Shown: positions 6,729-14,896, numbered from the stretch's first letter. The stretch: 32,894 nt of DNA from Thermoplasmata archaeon (GCA_021806345.1 JAJZXP010000374.1:1-32894); one strand, 5' to 3'. Translations and numbers: made by a program. Notes: generated from the sequence alone by a model not told the origin.

Positions 6729-8591
6729 CTACCTGGCGTGGTGGTTTATAATTACCGCGACTCCTTCCCTGTATTGGCCAATTTCCCTTCCGCTAACTGT
6801 AGCTCGTCCAACGGCTATAAGTTTATCCTCTGGATCTACAACCAAAACATCGTTATACGCGATTATACTTTTATCGTGATCAATGACAAATTTGAAGAAT
6901 ACACTCTTTCCCTGTTTGTTGAAACCGGCACTCTCGCTTGTAACTTTTACCCTGTTGCTTAGTCCCCCTGTTATGGAGTGAAGGATTTCAGCACCATTCA
7001 TCGTTAAGGCTAGATAACCGTCGTGCGTCCTCATGCTTGCTAAGATATTCCCATTTTTAGAAATTGTTCTGATTCTCCCTGTATTTCTGGATATGGTTAT
7101 CTTACAATCGTCCGGAAATATCAATTTTCCAGTTCCAAGTCCAAATTGGAATTCACTCAGAGATCGAACCTTTTCAAGATTAAAGTCCCTCACCTTCCCA
7201 GATGTTGTTTCTTTTATGCTGGTCTTCTTGTCGTGGGTATCTTCGTAGTGATCGTAGATGACTTGCTCAACTGGATAAGATTCCTCAAATTCAATTGGAA
7301 CTTTTAATCCGAACCAATCTATGGAGAAGTTGTCCTGAGTCTGCTCATAAGTCTCTTCTACAAATTTCCTGCTCATCCTGGCGGGTTTCCAGACCCATGC
7401 AGGTGTCGGCTTCATGTTATTCTTCAATCCCGAAATTCTTTTGAGTCTCTCACCATATGGGTTGTCATTTGTATCCTGGCCAAAATGAAATACGGAACTT
7501 TTTCTATAAAGCTCGACGTAAGGTTCTATTTTTTTTGAATACGTCAGAAGCCTCCTGAATGCAGAATACAAAGCCGGATGGGCCCTTGACTTGCCTTCAA
7601 CATACTGCCATAGCGTATTTTCCCGAATTCTTTCCCTGATCTCGGAAAGTTCCTGGAAGATAGCAAACAGGTTGTGCTCCGCGATTAACAAAATCCTGTC
7701 GTCATCTTTCATTTTTTGCAATTCCTGCATTGAGTACTTGTCCCTTAATGGACTCCAGTAGGGCAATTCTGATAGATCAGAAAGGTGTCTTGTTCCATCT
7801 GGGTATAGAAATCTATCGTCTCTTGCATATTTTATGTACGAAGCTGAATCAAACATGTCGACGCCCATAAGAACGGCCATGGCCATGAACATAGGATGTC
7901 CTCCGCCAAACAGATGAACTGGTTTGGAGAAATTACTATTTAACTTAGAGGTCATAATTATATCCACGAGGGTTGAGTAGTTATACTGCTCCAGAAGAGG
8001 TACCACTCCTCCAATCGGAATGTAAGTTGCATCAGAGTCTGCCATATACTTGGAACTTAACTCCCTTTGATCCATATAGATGGACCCCTGGACAGGCCCA
8101 GAAATATTGTTGACATTCAACAGGTCTCCTACCTCTTCCAGTCTTTTATTTGTTTCCTTAACTGCATCTCTTGCTTTTTCTTTAGAATCTGAAGGAGTGG
8201 AAAAAATATCCAGTATCGTTGAAATATCGCTACCTATTTTTAACTGAAATTCTACGGTGTCCCTGTTGCCATATTCTACATTTCCATAAACATAGCTCTG
8301 AAATGTGCCAGAGTCAGTCATTATGGTGCCGTCAAAACCGATCATTCTGTGTAATCCCTGAGATAATGCCTTCTCACGTAAATCGTCATTTCTTCTAATA
8401 ATGTAACTATTGGTTATTATTGCCTGAGTACCGAGTTTTATCATTTTTTCTATGGGCACACTTGTGAGGTTTGGGTTGATTACTGGCATTATATTTGGCG
8501 TTTGTACTGTTCCGTGATCGGTCCCAAAGCGACCTATCCTGGCAAGACCTTCCCTGTGGAAAATTTCCATTGTTATTCTCTTGTCCCCCAT
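6729..8591 (-). CDS. tgtA: Archaeosine tRNA-guanine transglycosylase, zinc-site cysteines missing
   Basis: 620 residues. TgtA exchanges guanine-15 of archaeal tRNAs for preQ0, the first step to archaeosine. The TIM-barrel catalytic domain shows MTDSGTFQS (Asp93), GPVQGS (165-170), IGGVV (193-197) and VDMFDSA (Asp245, Asp248), so both catalytic aspartates are kept. The C-terminal domain of about 75 residues (LVVDPEDKLIAVGRATVSG and on) is a PUA RNA-binding domain. Odd point: the zinc motif, normally LPCSCPVC followed by HNL about 20 residues later, reads LPYWSPLR at 276-283, so the three cysteines are Tyr278, Ser280 and Arg283 while His306 remains. It lies 12 nt downstream of the ABCE1 gene and is surely cotranscribed. 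It is not ArcS/TgtA2, because the catalytic aspartates are present. Confidence 0.92.
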   Translation of the reverse strand: MGDKRITMEIFHREGLARIGRFGTDHGTVQTPNIMPVINPNLTSVPIEKMIKLGTQAIITNSYIIRRNDDLREKALSQGLHRMIGFDGTIMTDSGTFQSYVYGNVEYGNRDTVEFQLKIGSDISTILDIFSTPSDSKEKARDAVKETNKRLEEVGDLLNVNNISGPVQGSIYMDQRELSSKYMADSDATYIPIGGVVPLLEQYNYSTLVDIIMTSKLNSNFSKPVHLFGGGHPMFMAMAVLMGVDMFDSASYIKYARDDRFLYPDGTRHLSDLSELPYWSPLRDKYSMQELQKMKDDDRILLIAEHNLFAIFQELSEIRERIRENTLWQYVEGKSRAHPALYSAFRRLLTYSKKIEPYVELYRKSSVFHFGQDTNDNPYGERLKRISGLKNNMKPTPAWVWKPARMSRKFVEETYEQTQDNFSIDWFGLKVPIEFEESYPVEQVIYDHYEDTHDKKTSIKETTSGKVRDFNLEKVRSLSEFQFGLGTGKLIFPDDCKITISRNTGRIRTISKNGNILASMRTHDGYLALTMNGAEILHSITGGLSNRVKVTSESAGFNKQGKSVFFKFVIDHDKSIIAYNDVLVVDPEDKLIAVGRATVSGREIGQYREGVAVIINHHAR

Positions 8592-8603
8592 AAAACTCCA
8601 CTC

Positions 8604-10373
8604 TCAAGAGTAATAATATTCCCCACTGGATACCTGTTCTCTGTGCAAACTGCTTCCTGGTTTGTTAATTCTTGGCCTGCTGGAGTGATGGTCCCTCCTG
8701 AAAGTTATATCGACCTTCTTGAGGAATGTATTCATACCTTCTCTCATTGGAAGTGGTCCCATCGTGTGGCCTTCAACTGAAGGATTTCCTGTGAACACCA
8801 TCAAATTATCTGAAATCATATCAATAAAGTAGATATCGTGATCTATAACGAGAGCAGTTTTTTTCCTGTTTTCCATGGTCCTTCTAATAATCTTAGCAAC
8901 CTCCATTCTGGTGGAACTGTCAAGATTTGCAGAGGGCTCATCGAGAAGGAAAAGATCAACTTCCTGTGCCAGTGTAAGAGCAATTGAGAGCCTCTGTAAT
9001 TCTCCGCCTGAAAGTGACTTAACATTATTCTCCATAATGCTGTTTATTTCCAAGGGCCCAAGAAGTTCATTCTTTACGAAGACATCACTCATTCTTTCCT
9101 TAAGTGTTTTGAATAGTAGGTCTTCGCATGTTCCTTCAAAGTCTGTGGAAATATACTGTGGCTTGTATGCAACCTTTAGGGTCGGGATAATGTCGCCACT
9201 ATCCTGTTTTTGAACACCAGCCAATATTCGCATAAATGTGGATTTCCCCAGAGCGTTCTGCCCAAGTATCCCCGTGACCGTCCCCAATTCCAATTTCCCT
9301 GAATTCACGTTCAGCCTGAAGTTTCCTTGGTTCACAACCATATTAGTCCATTCTGCTAGTACAGGGGTTATAATTTTTCTATTGGATGACATGGTCTGGA
9401 ACACTATTTTATTTTTCCTTATCCTTATGTTTTCTTCTTTCAAATAACCATCCAGGAACTGGTTAATGGCCTTGTTTGGGGATTTTTGTTGAACCACCAC
9501 ACCATATACTCCCGGTGTTCCATACATCAGATGAATTTGATCACTTATCCAGTCCAGTATTGCAAGATCGTGCTCAACAACAAATACTGTCTTGCCACTC
9601 TTGGAAATATCTGTTAAAAGTGAAGCGACCCTTATTCTTTCTGAAATATCTAGATAGGAAGATACCTCGTCAATAAGCAGAATATCCGCATCCTTTAACA
9701 AAGTTAGACCCAGTGCGAGTTTCTGAAGTTCACCTCCTGAACAACTTTTAACGTCCTTGTCAAGAGAAGCTTCCATGGATAGTTTTGTTACAATCTCGTC
9801 AAGATTGCCATTTACATCCCCCTTTTTCATAAAATCTCCAATTGTTCCTTTTGCCACCTTTGGTATTTGGTCAACAAATTGGCTCTTTAGGACTACCTTT
9901 TTTTCACCCGAATATACATCTGAAAAATAATCACCAAGGATACTGTTAGAATATTTTTTAAGAACAAGGTCCCTGTTTCCCTGTTTGGAAAAATTACCGA
10001 AATTGGGAACTACTAGACCGCTCAAGATGTTCATAGTGGTAGTCTTTCCTAAACCGTTTGGGCCCAAAATAGCAGTTATTCCTTTATTTGGCACTGGAAC
10101 TGAATAAAGGCGAAATGCGTTTTCTCCATATCTGTGAACTACGTCCTTATCCAGTTCATCTGGTACAGTTACTATTTTAATCGCACCAAAAGGGCAACGA
10201 TTTATGCATATCCCACATCCTATGCACAAATTCTCTGTGATCAACGGGAACTGCGATTCCTCTGGAAAAGTTATAGTATCTGTCCCAGATCTAACAGGTG
10301 GACAATATGACTGGCATTCGTGGTTACATTTTTTAGAATTGCATTTAGATTCGTCCAGTACCGCTATATGCAT
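8604..10373 (-). CDS. abce1: ABCE1/Rli1 ribosome-recycling ATPase
   Basis: 589 residues, full length. The N-terminus carries two ferredoxin-like [4Fe-4S] motifs: Cys11, 16, 20 and 24 followed by Pro, and Cys50, 53, 56 and 60 followed by Pro. Then come two ABC domains: Walker A GPNGLGKTT (104-112), signature CSGGELQ (211-217), Walker B ILLIDE (231-236) and H-loop His268; and Walker A GQNALGKST (371-379), signature LSGGELQ (454-460), Walker B LFLLDEP (474-480). This protein splits archaeal 70S ribosomes after termination and takes part in initiation. It is the middle gene of a three-gene operon, 10 nt after an unknown protein and 12 nt before tgtA. No key residue is missing. Confidence 0.97.
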   Translation of the reverse strand: MHIAVLDESKCNSKKCNHECQSYCPPVRSGTDTITFPEESQFPLITENLCIGCGICINRCPFGAIKIVTVPDELDKDVVHRYGENAFRLYSVPVPNKGITAILGPNGLGKTTTMNILSGLVVPNFGNFSKQGNRDLVLKKYSNSILGDYFSDVYSGEKKVVLKSQFVDQIPKVAKGTIGDFMKKGDVNGNLDEIVTKLSMEASLDKDVKSCSGGELQKLALGLTLLKDADILLIDEVSSYLDISERIRVASLLTDISKSGKTVFVVEHDLAILDWISDQIHLMYGTPGVYGVVVQQKSPNKAINQFLDGYLKEENIRIRKNKIVFQTMSSNRKIITPVLAEWTNMVVNQGNFRLNVNSGKLELGTVTGILGQNALGKSTFMRILAGVQKQDSGDIIPTLKVAYKPQYISTDFEGTCEDLLFKTLKERMSDVFVKNELLGPLEINSIMENNVKSLSGGELQRLSIALTLAQEVDLFLLDEPSANLDSSTRMEVAKIIRRTMENRKKTALVIDHDIYFIDMISDNLMVFTGNPSVEGHTMGPLPMREGMNTFLKKVDITFRRDHHSSRPRINKPGSSLHREQVSSGEYYYS

Positions 10374-10383
10374 GATCGAACTC

Positions 10384-10809
10384 TTAATTTAATGTCCAGA
10401 ATTCATCCGGTATATCTTCGTAAACAGAAAATTGTTCCTCTGTTTCTATGTCCCCATAATTAATTTGTAACTTTGATAGTTCAATTATCCTTTCAATATT
10501 AAATATCCAGTAGTGAATTCTCCACTCTCTACCATCAAAGAGAGTCGTTTCTTCTCTCTCAGTTTGAAGTACTCCAATATCCTCCATTGTGTAAAATGCG
10601 TCCCTGTCTTCGGGTTCAAGCATGTTATCAATGACCCTGTCACTGTAGCCAAAAAAATTTATAAGATGTTCCGCGGCTGAAAATGATTCTTCAAAACTCA
10701 TCCTCTTATTTTGAAGACTTAACCCTTTACTAATTGCGTTTGATAACTCACCAATGTTAGTGAAGTTTCGCTTAGACTTTTCAGTTTTAATAGAACTCTC
10801 TTCAGTCAT
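10384..10809 (-). CDS. Conserved-looking hypothetical protein upstream of ABCE1 (possible winged helix)
   Basis: 141 residues from ATG 10809; I do not firmly recognise the family (it recalls small Thermoplasmata proteins classed as DUF6015, from memory only). The first 25 residues are polar and likely disordered. Residues about 35-110 look like a helical bundle followed by a beta hairpin (TTLFDGREWRIHYWIF), a layout compatible with a winged helix, and the C-terminus is acidic (EDIPDEFW). No cysteines, no membrane segment. ATG 10809 is preferred because AAGGGGAT lies 8 nt upstream; ATG 10815 is too close to it and the TTG at 10848 adds residues without a ribosome binding site. First gene of the ABCE1-tgtA operon, so a role in translation or regulation is possible but unproven. 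Confidence 0.75.
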   Translation of the reverse strand: MTEESSIKTEKSKRNFTNIGELSNAISKGLSLQNKRMSFEESFSAAEHLINFFGYSDRVIDNMLEPEDRDAFYTMEDIGVLQTEREETTLFDGREWRIHYWIFNIERIIELSKLQINYGDIETEEQFSVYEDIPDEFWTLN

Positions 10810-10876
10810 TTTCATATCCCCTTGAGGTGCAGGTTTTCTGTATTGCAAAGTATGTATTAAGACTATTGCAATGATA

Positions 10877-10888
10877 GCATATAAATTT
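10877..10888 (-). promoter_or_regulatory. TATA box for the hypothetical-ABCE1-tgtA operon
   Basis: Minus strand AATTTATATGC. A start about 25 nt downstream gives a leader of roughly 45 nt containing the Shine-Dalgarno AAGGGG, one of the few leadered transcripts in this window. Confidence 0.5.
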
Positions 10889-10905
10889 TATTGGAAACCG
10901 GTTAG

Positions 10906-10920
10906 GAAAAAAATACATAA
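10906..10920 (+). promoter_or_regulatory. TATA-like element for dihydropteroate synthase gene
   Basis: AAAAATACATAA lies about 25 nt before the GTG at 10940. An 8-bp palindrome AACCGGTT (10896-10903) sits between this element and the divergent TATA box at 10877-10888. Confidence 0.35.
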
Positions 10921-10939
10921 CAATATGGCATGAACTATT

Positions 10940-11941
10940 GTGGTAAATCAAGATTTCCTCTATGTAGACCCCTCATTTGAAGATATAGAAGGCAAAATCA
11001 AAATTTGGTATTACAGTGAGGAAAAGAATGACGGGATTCCAATATCGTTTAATGAAAAGAAATATTTCAAAATCCAGAAATATACGGACAGATTGGAGTT
11101 AAGAACAATTTTAGACGATTTTGGTTTGAATTTTTACAGTAAAGGGATGGTTGAAAGCATATTTTCACCAACTCTTCCATATCACTCAATTATATTTGGC
11201 ATCTTAAATGCTACTCCAGACTCTTTTTATTATAAATCAAGAGTTGACAGTGGCAGTGTATTGCCAGAATTTATAAAAAACGATATAAAATTTATAGATT
11301 TGGGGGCCGAAAGCACCAGACCGGGAGCAAATAGTGTCCCGTGGAAAGAAGAAATTGAAAGATTGGAAAATGTTATAGACAGAATAGCTGACGAAGAGGT
11401 GTTTATATCTCTGGACACCAAAAATATTGAGACTGCTGAATATTTCATTGACCGGGTTGACATGATTAATGACGTATCGGGAAATGCAAATGAGGAAATT
11501 CCAAAGCTATGCGCTAAGTTTCAAAAAGATTATGTTTTGATGCATACAAGGGGTACACCAAAGGAAATGAATAAGTTAAACAATTATTCTGACATGTTAG
11601 GGGAAATTAGCTATTTCTTCTTTGAAAACATCCGAAAAATTCAAAAATTTGGTTTGAGCCAGGACAAGTTAATTATTGACCCAGGAGTTGGTTTTGCAAA
11701 ACTTAGAAATCAAAATTGGGAGATTATAAGAAACTGCAATTCTTTTAGATATGGATTCAGACGAATGTTCGGTCATTCCAGAAAATCTTTCCTGGGAAAA
11801 AAAGGAACCCAACCTGAAAACAAACTAATTGAAACTCTTGCTGTAAGTGATTACCTGTCAAAGAGAGGAGTTGAAATTTTAAGGGTCCACGATCCGGCCG
11901 AAACACTCAGGCTTCTCGATACTCTTCGTCGTCTTTCATAG
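10940..11941 (+). CDS. folP: Dihydropteroate synthase with N-terminal extension
   Basis: 333 residues. The TIM barrel has every DHPS signature: GILNATPDSF (87-96), DLGAESTRPGA (120-130), LDT (158-160), INDVSG (176-181), LMHTRG (200-205), DPGVGFAK (247-254) and GHSRKSF (278-284). The enzyme joins 4-aminobenzoate to the pterin in folate synthesis. The first 86 residues are an extra domain not found in the bacterial enzyme, rich in beta-prone and charged residues, of unknown role. The start is GTG 10940 because the in-frame ATG at 10925 is followed by a stop two codons later; the TATA element suggests a leaderless transcript. Its last 35 nt overlap the convergent Fur gene. Catalytic family is firm; the substrate could be a modified pterin. 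Confidence 0.9.
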   Translation: MVNQDFLYVDPSFEDIEGKIKIWYYSEEKNDGIPISFNEKKYFKIQKYTDRLELRTILDDFGLNFYSKGMVESIFSPTLPYHSIIFGILNATPDSFYYKSRVDSGSVLPEFIKNDIKFIDLGAESTRPGANSVPWKEEIERLENVIDRIADEEVFISLDTKNIETAEYFIDRVDMINDVSGNANEEIPKLCAKFQKDYVLMHTRGTPKEMNKLNNYSDMLGEISYFFFENIRKIQKFGLSQDKLIIDPGVGFAKLRNQNWEIIRNCNSFRYGFRRMFGHSRKSFLGKKGTQPENKLIETLAVSDYLSKRGVEILRVHDPAETLRLLDTLRRLS

Positions 11942-12350
11942 AACTGAGGCAATTTTGGCAGATACCTTTGAATACTATGCCTGAAGATATTACTCTACCA
12001 GGAATTTTCTCGATCAATTCCCGCCCTAAGTCGCCCATTTCATAATCATTTATCTTGCCACAAGCTTCGCAGCTAAAATTAATGTGCGGATCCGTCCTAG
12101 ACTCGTATAACGCCTTTCCATTAATTTCGAAAGTGTTTATTTTGCCTCTTTCCACAAGGATTTTTAATATGTTATACACAGTGGCCGGTGGAACACTTGG
12201 GTTAGTTTCAGTGATGTATGTGTGAATATCCTCCGCTGAATAGTGCTCTCCTGGAGATCTTTCAAAGTATTCCAATATTTTTGCTCTCTGCGGAGTTACT
12301 TTTAACCCCACATTTCTTAACTCTTCCTCTACTGTTGGCATTTTACCCAT
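11907..12350 (-). CDS. Fur/PerR-family metalloregulator
   Basis: 147 residues. N-terminal winged helix with VTPQRAKILEYF (18-29) and VPPATVYNILKIL (53-65), the family's recognition region. The C-terminal dimerisation domain has His89, then Cys94-x2-Cys97 and Cys131-x2-Cys134, the structural zinc site of PerR/Fur proteins. It would repress metal-uptake or peroxide-defence genes according to bound Fe/Mn/Zn. Two starts are possible: ATG 12350 or ATG 12341; the TATA box centred at 12370 is 29 nt from the latter, which would suit a leaderless mRNA starting MPTVEEEL. It converges on and overlaps the folP gene by 35 nt and diverges from hisS. Metal specificity is not readable. Confidence 0.92.
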   Translation of the reverse strand: MGKMPTVEEELRNVGLKVTPQRAKILEYFERSPGEHYSAEDIHTYITETNPSVPPATVYNILKILVERGKINTFEINGKALYESRTDPHINFSCEACGKINDYEMGDLGRELIEKIPGRVISSGIVFKGICQNCLSSMKDDEEYREA

Positions 12351-12365
12351 ACTGTATTATTAAAA

Positions 12366-12374
12366 CATATATAT
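12366..12374 (-). promoter_or_regulatory. TATA box of the fur-hisS divergent region
   Basis: ATATATATG on the minus strand lies 20-29 nt from the two candidate fur starts. The 60-bp divergent region also holds the direct repeat ATTATTAA at about 12356 and 12384; the second copy is about 27 nt before the hisS ATG and may act as its TATA element. Confidence 0.45.
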
Positions 12375-12412
12375 CTCTAATCATTATTAACTTAGAAACA
12401 ATATTGCTTTGA

Positions 12413-13693
12413 ATGCCTGATATTGAAAAACTTAGAGGATTTAGAGATTATTATCCAGATGATGAGATGATCAGGGAAGAATTATTTCAGAAAATGAGAG
12501 AAGTTGCAAAGGCTTATGGCTTTCAACCCATTGATTATCCGTCATTGGAGTATCTGAAGATGTTTCAAATAAAATCTGGAGATGAACTTGTTTCCCAAAC
12601 TTACAACTTTAAGGACAAGGGTGAAAGAGAAATAACGCTAATTCCTGAAGCTACTCCTTCAACAGTAAGAATGCTAATTCAAAAAAAGGAAATTTCAAGA
12701 CCTGTAAAATGGTACAATATTCCCAAGTTATGGAGGTACGAAGAACCTCAGTCAGGTAGAAATAGGGAACACTACCAGTTTAACTGCGATTTTTTTGGTG
12801 AGCCAACAGAACAGGGAGATCTGGAGGTGATTTCGGTTGCCTGTCAGTTACTTGATTCAATAGGTCTTAAGGGTAAATATGAAGTGAGGCTAAACGAGAG
12901 AAAGCTGATGGAGCACATACTTTCCCATTACGGAGCAATAGATCCTGTAGGTTGTCTGCCCATTATTGATAGATTGAGGAAGGAGGATAGGAGTATAACT
13001 GAGGAAAGACTTCTTGAGAAGGGCATTGAAGGAAAGAATTTGAAAGAACTCATGGAATTTCTCCTTGGTAGATACAGCCTGGTCTCAATCCAGGCCGAAC
13101 GATTTAGAAAATTTTACGAGAACAAGGAATTTCTATACATTATTAAACTTATGACTCGACTTAAAGAAAACGGTCTCGAAGATGTAGTTTTTGATCCAGG
13201 AACTGTCAGAGGTCTGTCATATTATACAGGAATAGTATTTGAGGGATTTGATAAAAGCGGTAAATTCAGGTCTATATTTGGTGGAGGGAGATATGATAAC
13301 CTATCATCTCTTTTTGGGGGCCAAGAAATTCCAGCTGTGGGTTTTGGAATGGGGGACGCAGTTATAGAGAACATAATGAGAGACCATGGACTTTGGAAAC
13401 CAAATGAACAGGGGGGAAGATATTACATTATAGGTAAGGGGAAATCCGGAACGGAACTATCATACAGGGTGGCAAGCCAGTTAAGAAAAAGAAATATAAT
13501 TACAGAACTGGATGTAAGTGATAGGAACATATCCAAAACTATTGCAAAGGCAGTTTCCAGAAATTTCTCAATTGCCCTCATTATAGGAGAGAGGGAAGCA
13601 TTGGAAAATAAGTTAAAATTAAAGGATTTGAGAACCAAAAAACAAGAGGAATTCAGCGTTGAGGAATTTTTAAAAACGATAAAAGATTTCTAA
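12413..13693 (+). CDS. hisS: Histidyl-tRNA synthetase
   Basis: 426 residues, the usual class II HisRS size. It opens with LRGFRDYYPDD, typical of the family. Motif 2 lies around 106-122 (LWRYEEPQSGRNREHYQF), the histidine-specific HisA segment RGLSYYTG at 266-273, and motif 3 GFGMGDAVIE at 310-319. The last ~95 residues form the class IIa anticodon-binding domain (from about residue 330). The enzyme charges tRNA-His. ATG at 12413 follows an AT-rich element with leaderless spacing and has no Shine-Dalgarno. Its stop is 1 nt from the stop of the convergent small gene. Paralog HisZ is unlikely, because the HisA arginine and motif 2 arginines are intact. Confidence 0.97.
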   Translation: MPDIEKLRGFRDYYPDDEMIREELFQKMREVAKAYGFQPIDYPSLEYLKMFQIKSGDELVSQTYNFKDKGEREITLIPEATPSTVRMLIQKKEISRPVKWYNIPKLWRYEEPQSGRNREHYQFNCDFFGEPTEQGDLEVISVACQLLDSIGLKGKYEVRLNERKLMEHILSHYGAIDPVGCLPIIDRLRKEDRSITEERLLEKGIEGKNLKELMEFLLGRYSLVSIQAERFRKFYENKEFLYIIKLMTRLKENGLEDVVFDPGTVRGLSYYTGIVFEGFDKSGKFRSIFGGGRYDNLSSLFGGQEIPAVGFGMGDAVIENIMRDHGLWKPNEQGGRYYIIGKGKSGTELSYRVASQLRKRNIITELDVSDRNISKTIAKAVSRNFSIALIIGEREALENKLKLKDLRTKKQEEFSVEEFLKTIKDF

Positions 13694-13694
13694 A

Positions 13695-14129
13695 CTAATT
13701 TAATATTTCATCATAGAACAGAAGGAAGAAATATCTGTCGTAAGCACCCAACTTGTCCAATAATTCTTTCCTTTTGTTGGTGTCATCAGTTGACAGAACT
13801 GATTCTATTTCAATCCTGTCTTCATCCATTTTTCGTTCAAATTTTTTAATTACTTTTCGAATCTCTTCTCGACTGGGGAAAATTACAGAATTATTTTCTA
13901 ATATGGAGTTGAAGTAATAGTATTTCGCTACAAATGGATCGTCAAATGGAAAACTTATTCCATCGATTACTAGGATTGTATTTTCATCTTTTCTATACAT
14001 AAACAACTCAGTCCCTAGCTGAATCTTAAATATATCACAGTTATTTTTGTCAGGGATATAATCGTCAGGAAATGTTGGAATCTGTATTTTATTAATAATT
14101 TTTTTAATGTAGAAAGAATCCTCTAGCAT
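13695..14129 (-). CDS. Hypothetical acidic protein, 144 aa
   Basis: 144 residues, not recognised. It is soluble, rich in Asp/Glu/Lys and aromatic residues; residues 1-85 look alpha/beta (for example NTILVIDGISFPFDDPF), and 88-125 look like charged helices (REEIRKVIKKFERKMDEDRI). The C-terminus is aromatic (YDRYFFLLFYDE). No cysteine-based metal site or nucleotide-binding loop is visible. The ATG at 14129 has a TATA-like ATTTATTTTTA on the minus strand centred about 23 nt upstream, so it is probably a real, leaderless single-gene unit. It converges tightly on hisS. Base use matches its neighbours, so recent transfer is not suggested. Confidence 0.65.
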   Translation of the reverse strand: MLEDSFYIKKIINKIQIPTFPDDYIPDKNNCDIFKIQLGTELFMYRKDENTILVIDGISFPFDDPFVAKYYYFNSILENNSVIFPSREEIRKVIKKFERKMDEDRIEIESVLSTDDTNKRKELLDKLGAYDRYFFLLFYDEILN

Positions 14130-14145
14130 AGATGGAAATGAGAAA

Positions 14146-14157
14146 TAAAAATAAATT
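14146..14157 (-). promoter_or_regulatory. TATA box for the 144-aa protein gene
   Basis: Minus-strand ATTTATTTTTAT centred about 23 nt before the ATG at 14129. Confidence 0.4.
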
Positions 14158-14249
14158 ATTTGCTTTTAAGAACAGAAGGTGTAATCAAATACGATTATTA
14201 TGAAATTAAAGCTCTGTGGTATTTATCTGAATGAAAAGATTCCAAATTA

Positions 14250-14305
14250 TTCCTATTTTGCTAATTTAACATTCCTATCCTATCAATAATTTTATTACAT
14301 AGGAA
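14250..14305. repeat. Three TTCCTAT elements upstream of the RAM-domain gene
   Basis: TTCCTAT occurs at 14250-14256 and 14272-14278 (22 bp apart, about two helical turns) and inverted (ATAGGAA) at 14299-14305. The latter two form a 7-bp inverted repeat flanking the AT-rich AATAATTTTATTA, a probable TATA element. This is a candidate operator. The rest of the 14130-14328 gap holds no supportable gene. Confidence 0.4.
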
Positions 14306-14328
14306 AAATTAAGGTATTAAGTGGTTAA

Positions 14329-14562
14329 ATGTCAGTAGCGTTTGTTCTAGTTAGCACTGTTCCGGGAAAAGAACACGAGGTGTATAATAAGATTTCGAAA
14401 ATCAACTACGTGGTCGAGATACACCCTCTTTTTGGTGAGTACGATCTTATACTAAAGATCGAAACTTTGGATTACAGTGAGCTTGGAAAAATAGTTGTAG
14501 AGCAAATCAGAAAAATCGAAGGTGTGATTGACACTAAAACACTGACTGGATTAAAGTTGTGA
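14329..14562 (+). CDS. Stand-alone RAM domain (Lrp/AsnC ligand-binding) protein
   Basis: 77 residues matching the C-terminal RAM domain of Lrp/AsnC regulators: beta strand AFVLVSTVPGKEHEV, helix, VVEIHPLFGEYDLILKIE, helix ELGKIVVEQIRKI, and EGVIDTKTLTGLKL. The DNA-binding helix-turn-helix is absent. Such free RAM domains form decamer-like rings, bind amino acids and may tune full-length Lrp proteins. It is first of three closely spaced genes: 6 nt to a small membrane protein, then 4 nt to the GMP synthase subunit. The ATG at 14329 has no clear Shine-Dalgarno. Its ligand and target are unknown. Confidence 0.88.
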   Translation: MSVAFVLVSTVPGKEHEVYNKISKINYVVEIHPLFGEYDLILKIETLDYSELGKIVVEQIRKIEGVIDTKTLTGLKL

Positions 14563-14568
14563 TTATAA

Positions 14569-14892
14569 ATGAGTTCGAACATATTTCCGTGGTTTCCTAC
14601 GTGGAACTTTGACATCTTTTTTGTCGTTATCATAGGCATAATTGGTCTGTCTTTATTGATTTTTGGCGCGCTTACAGCATATTTCGGAAAGGGGAAAGCT
14701 CGTGCAGCGGGAGGAGCAATGATTGCTGGAGCAGTTGGCCTTGGTCTCCTTTCATATTATCTTTCAGATTTCGTGTTTCACGTCTCACTCATAAACGAGA
14801 TTATTCTTGGAGCAGTTTTTTACCTACTGGCTGCAATTATAGGAGTTGTCATAGGATTGCTTATATTCCTTGCTGCGATAATGAAAACCTGA
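14569..14892 (+). CDS. Small membrane protein, three transmembrane segments
   Basis: 107 residues. Three strongly hydrophobic segments are visible: about 15-38 ([20 protein letters not shown]), 48-72 (small-residue rich, [20 protein letters not shown]) and 80-105. A short basic loop (GKGKARA) follows the first segment, so that loop is probably cytoplasmic by the positive-inside rule. No known family recognised. Placed 6 nt after the RAM-domain gene and 4 nt before the GMP synthase subunit, so it is cotranscribed with both; the context gives no clear function. Confidence 0.75.
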   Translation: MSSNIFPWFPTWNFDIFFVVIIGIIGLSLLIFGALTAYFGKGKARAAGGAMIAGAVGLGLLSYYLSDFVFHVSLINEIILGAVFYLLAAIIGVVIGLLIFLAAIMKT

Positions 14893-14896
14893 GATT

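Noticed and set aside
6729..8591. tgtA considered as ArcS/TgtA2 because the zinc cysteines are missing
   Set aside because: Both catalytic aspartates and the preQ0-binding motifs are intact, and the C-terminal ArcS signature was not found.
8875..9213. 112-codon plus-strand frame opposite ABCE1
   Set aside because: Serine/leucine-rich antisense of the second ATPase domain with no start signal.
14200..14289. 29-codon frame starting MKLKLCGIYL in the gap before the RAM gene
   Set aside because: No Shine-Dalgarno, no TATA at proper distance, and it overlaps the repeated TTCCTAT elements; it looks like a chance frame.
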